Shown: positions 61,901-64,000 of the stretch, piece after piece
Position numbering within the stretch: position 1 is the first letter of the stretch
Layout of the letters: each line of letters opens with the position of its first letter
Assembly (NCBI GenBank): GCA_025345505.1
Contig: JANVCC010000077.1
Span: 2,388,446-2,452,445 of the forward strand
Reading direction: 5' to 3'
Length of the DNA stretch: 64,000 nt
From: Todiramphus chloris collaris
Lineage: Eukaryota > Chordata > Aves > Coraciiformes > Alcedinidae
Notes under the pieces: generated by a model
Databases searched by the model: none
What the model was told of the DNA's origin: nothing
Seen by the model: the letters and a program-made list of their open reading frames with translations, nothing else
Program-made: the position numbers and the translations under genes

Positions 61901-64000
61901 TTAAACTTCCTTCTTGGGGATTTCTTTTTTTTTTTTATTCCAAGACATTTAAGCTCTAATTGCTACCAGCTTCTAAGAGTTCCCCCTACAAATAATAAAA
62001 ATATCAGACATTAGTGATGGATTCCACTTCACAGAGAGCTCAAGTGAAGAGCCGCAGAGAGAGCCAGTGTATGGGGGGGAGGTCAAAGGCCCCAGAAGCA
62101 CACACTGTGCCCGAGCCAACAAAACACAAGCTTTGAATGGCCCTGGGTTTCCCCCTTAGGACAGAGTTTTACTGGAATTCTGCATGGGGCTTGGAGCTGG
62201 TTTCCAATGGGATTGGTAACAGTAAACGAACAAACCCTCGCTTCCTGCCTCTCCTCTCCCCCACCACTGCACAGCCAAGTGCCGGCTGGTCTCAGATCAC
62301 TTGGAGGTGGTGGTGAGGAAATCTCAGTATTTGGAACTGAAATTAAAGTTGCCTGCTCAAAGCAAGCCACTCCTAAGGCAACAGCATCCCAGCTCTGCTC
62401 CTAATACCAAGCCCCACAGCCCTTGCTGCTGGCTTCAGCTGGAGGCAGAACACACCCCTCCGACTGGAATTATTTTTAAAAGCTCAAAAGAAACACAGGG
62501 CCATAAACTGCAGCGAAGCCAGGGGGCCGAGGTGGTTGTGAAGAGCACAGAGGAGGCTCCCTGTCAGAGCTACGCTGCACAGGAATAGCAGTGGAGCTGG
62601 CATGCCTGCAGAAGCAGCTGCTGAACCCCATCCCATCTGAGCTGCCAGCAAGAAGGTGGGCAATCCCCAGATGGGTTCCTCAGGTGGGGAAGGAAAGGAA
62701 GGAGGAGGGGGAGCAGGGGAGGCAAATGCTTTAAAGACAAACTTAAGCTGGTTGCTCTAGTGAAGGCAACACTTGAAACAGATGATTTTTAGATTTCACC
62801 AGAAGCTTTTCTGCTGCCAGTGAGACTAGTTTGTTTGCTGCTCCTCCCACCACTGGCAAGAGAACAGGCGCCAGACTGCTGGGGACCAATGCTTTACGCT
62901 TGCAATACAGCCCCACTCATCTCATTTTAGCAGCAGACTATTTGTCTTGTGTGCAGTTACAAGCAGAGCAAGCTTTAAGGAAAACCTGCAAGAGCCAGAG
63001 TTAGTCTGGCGTTGAACGCACAAGCTCAGTTCTGCTGAAATCCCAGAGATGCCACATTCATGGTTCATGTCAGTACTGCACATCCACCTGGGTTCCTGGT
63101 CCAGCAGGTACAGAGACACCTCCTCCACAGATATTTCAGCAGAAGCTACTGATGCAGGTTTCTTTGTCAGCAACCTTTCTTAAAATGTTCAGTTCAATGG
63201 TGGAGTCCCACATCTGTTATTTAATGCTGCTGTGAAGACCAGAAGGAACACCCCCTAGATTCACAGGCTGCAAATCACTGGGGTTATCAGAGACCTTTAT
63301 AACAAACCTTTTTTTAAACTGGTGTCTGCCTAGCCTGTTAGGCTACATATTGCCCAACAATATTCCTATGGTAATTATAAGGAATTGGATGATACTGGTT
63401 ATGAGTCTTAGCATGGTTGTAGTTCTGGCCCTGCAGCCCTTGCCCCAAATGAAGCAGAAGCACATAGGTGAGAAGTTAACAGGAGCCAAAGACGAGTCAC
63501 AGCAAGTGATCTAGATGTGGCTACCTTGCTTTGGAGGGTAAAAAAAGTTTAATTATATATGCATGACCAGTTCTATGGAAGTTGCTATCCCCAGGATGTA
63601 ACAGTCCTAAATCCATTTAACTAAACTCTCTTGTTCTCAGGAAGCTCTACCTTAAACATAACCTCCTGAAAATTCCTTGCAGCTGTTAAGGACCCTTTAA
63701 ATTGCTGAGAAATTATTGCAAGAACAAGTGGACATGCTGAAGAGATACTAACATCTGAAAGACTGCTCCTTTCCAACACTGATGATTCTTTAGGTCATTA
63801 GTCTTCTCCATGATGAGGTACTACTGGCTTAGTTATTCAAGGACCACAGTGGTGAGTGCAGCTGAAGATTTTGCAGTCATTTCCCAGACATACACCCTTC
63901 CTGCCTTAATTGGAAGAGAGAAAAGAGACTAAGCAGTACAATTTTAAACTGAAACTGTACTGGCTTGCTGTAAATCAACAATCAGCACTCAACTCCAGAG

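Larger units (their letters stand above)
50534..64000 (-). other. SH3PXD2A: SH3PXD2A intron (partial) upstream of SH3 domain 1 in the full-length transcript
   Basis: For the PX-containing isoform, everything from 50534 to the right edge is intron. No exon encoding the PX domain or the PX-SH3 linker (KSVWLSSW type motifs) was found on the minus strand up to 64000. The segment includes the candidate internal promoter and leader (50577-51300), a TCC repeat at 54752-54769, polypurine tracts at 53690-53740 and 62684-62723, a striking G/T-rich block at 55862-55990, and a short GCA repeat near 61784-61796. No recognisable gene on the plus strand. Confidence 0.8.

Noticed and set aside
51300..64000. 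Possible PX-domain or PX-SH3 linker exons of SH3PXD2A
   Set aside because: No minus-strand segment matching the PX domain or the KSVWLSSW-type linker was found; these exons must lie beyond the right edge.

Overview
The window is vertebrate, almost certainly bird, nuclear DNA. It is AT-leaning and intron-dominated, and its only clear interspersed repeats are CR1 LINE copies. The largest ends in the CR1-type terminal repeat ATTCTATG ATTCTATG. No prokaryotic, phage or CRISPR structure is present.

One gene is recognisable: SH3PXD2A (TKS5/FISH, a podosome and invadopodium scaffold) on the minus strand. Three coding exons can be placed to the base with matching splice phases. Exon 50402-50533 encodes the first half of SH3 domain 1. 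Exon 15219-15332 encodes the second half and the start of the linker. Exon 10374-10457 is an 84-bp, phase-symmetric exon encoding a very basic linker. Joined in that order they read straight through at the protein level. The upstream PX-domain exons must lie above position 64000, and the exon for SH3 domain 2 must lie below position 1. The window is therefore the middle of a long gene with introns of about 4.8 kb (10458-15218) and 35 kb (15333-50401), plus parts of two more introns.

The most informative non-exonic feature is just upstream (on the minus strand) of exon 50402-50533. There is a CpG-rich patch, a GC box, a pyrimidine-rich tract and a TATA-like TATTTAAG near 51065. A leader with a short uORF follows, then an ATG in a strong context at 50576 that is in frame with the exon without splicing. 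This matches an internal promoter for a PX-less short TKS5 isoform.

The rest is intron: three CR1 fragments (12.9 kb, 16.1 kb, 23.4-24.6 kb), simple and homopolymer repeats, a G/T-rich block at 55.9 kb, and a 100-N assembly gap at 49626-49725 buried in poly-A. In the 35-kb intron, a few minus-strand open segments bounded by plausible splice sites (31.6-34.2 kb, weaker ones at 35.8-38.0 kb) look coding-like. I recognise no family in them, so they are reported as unproven findings.
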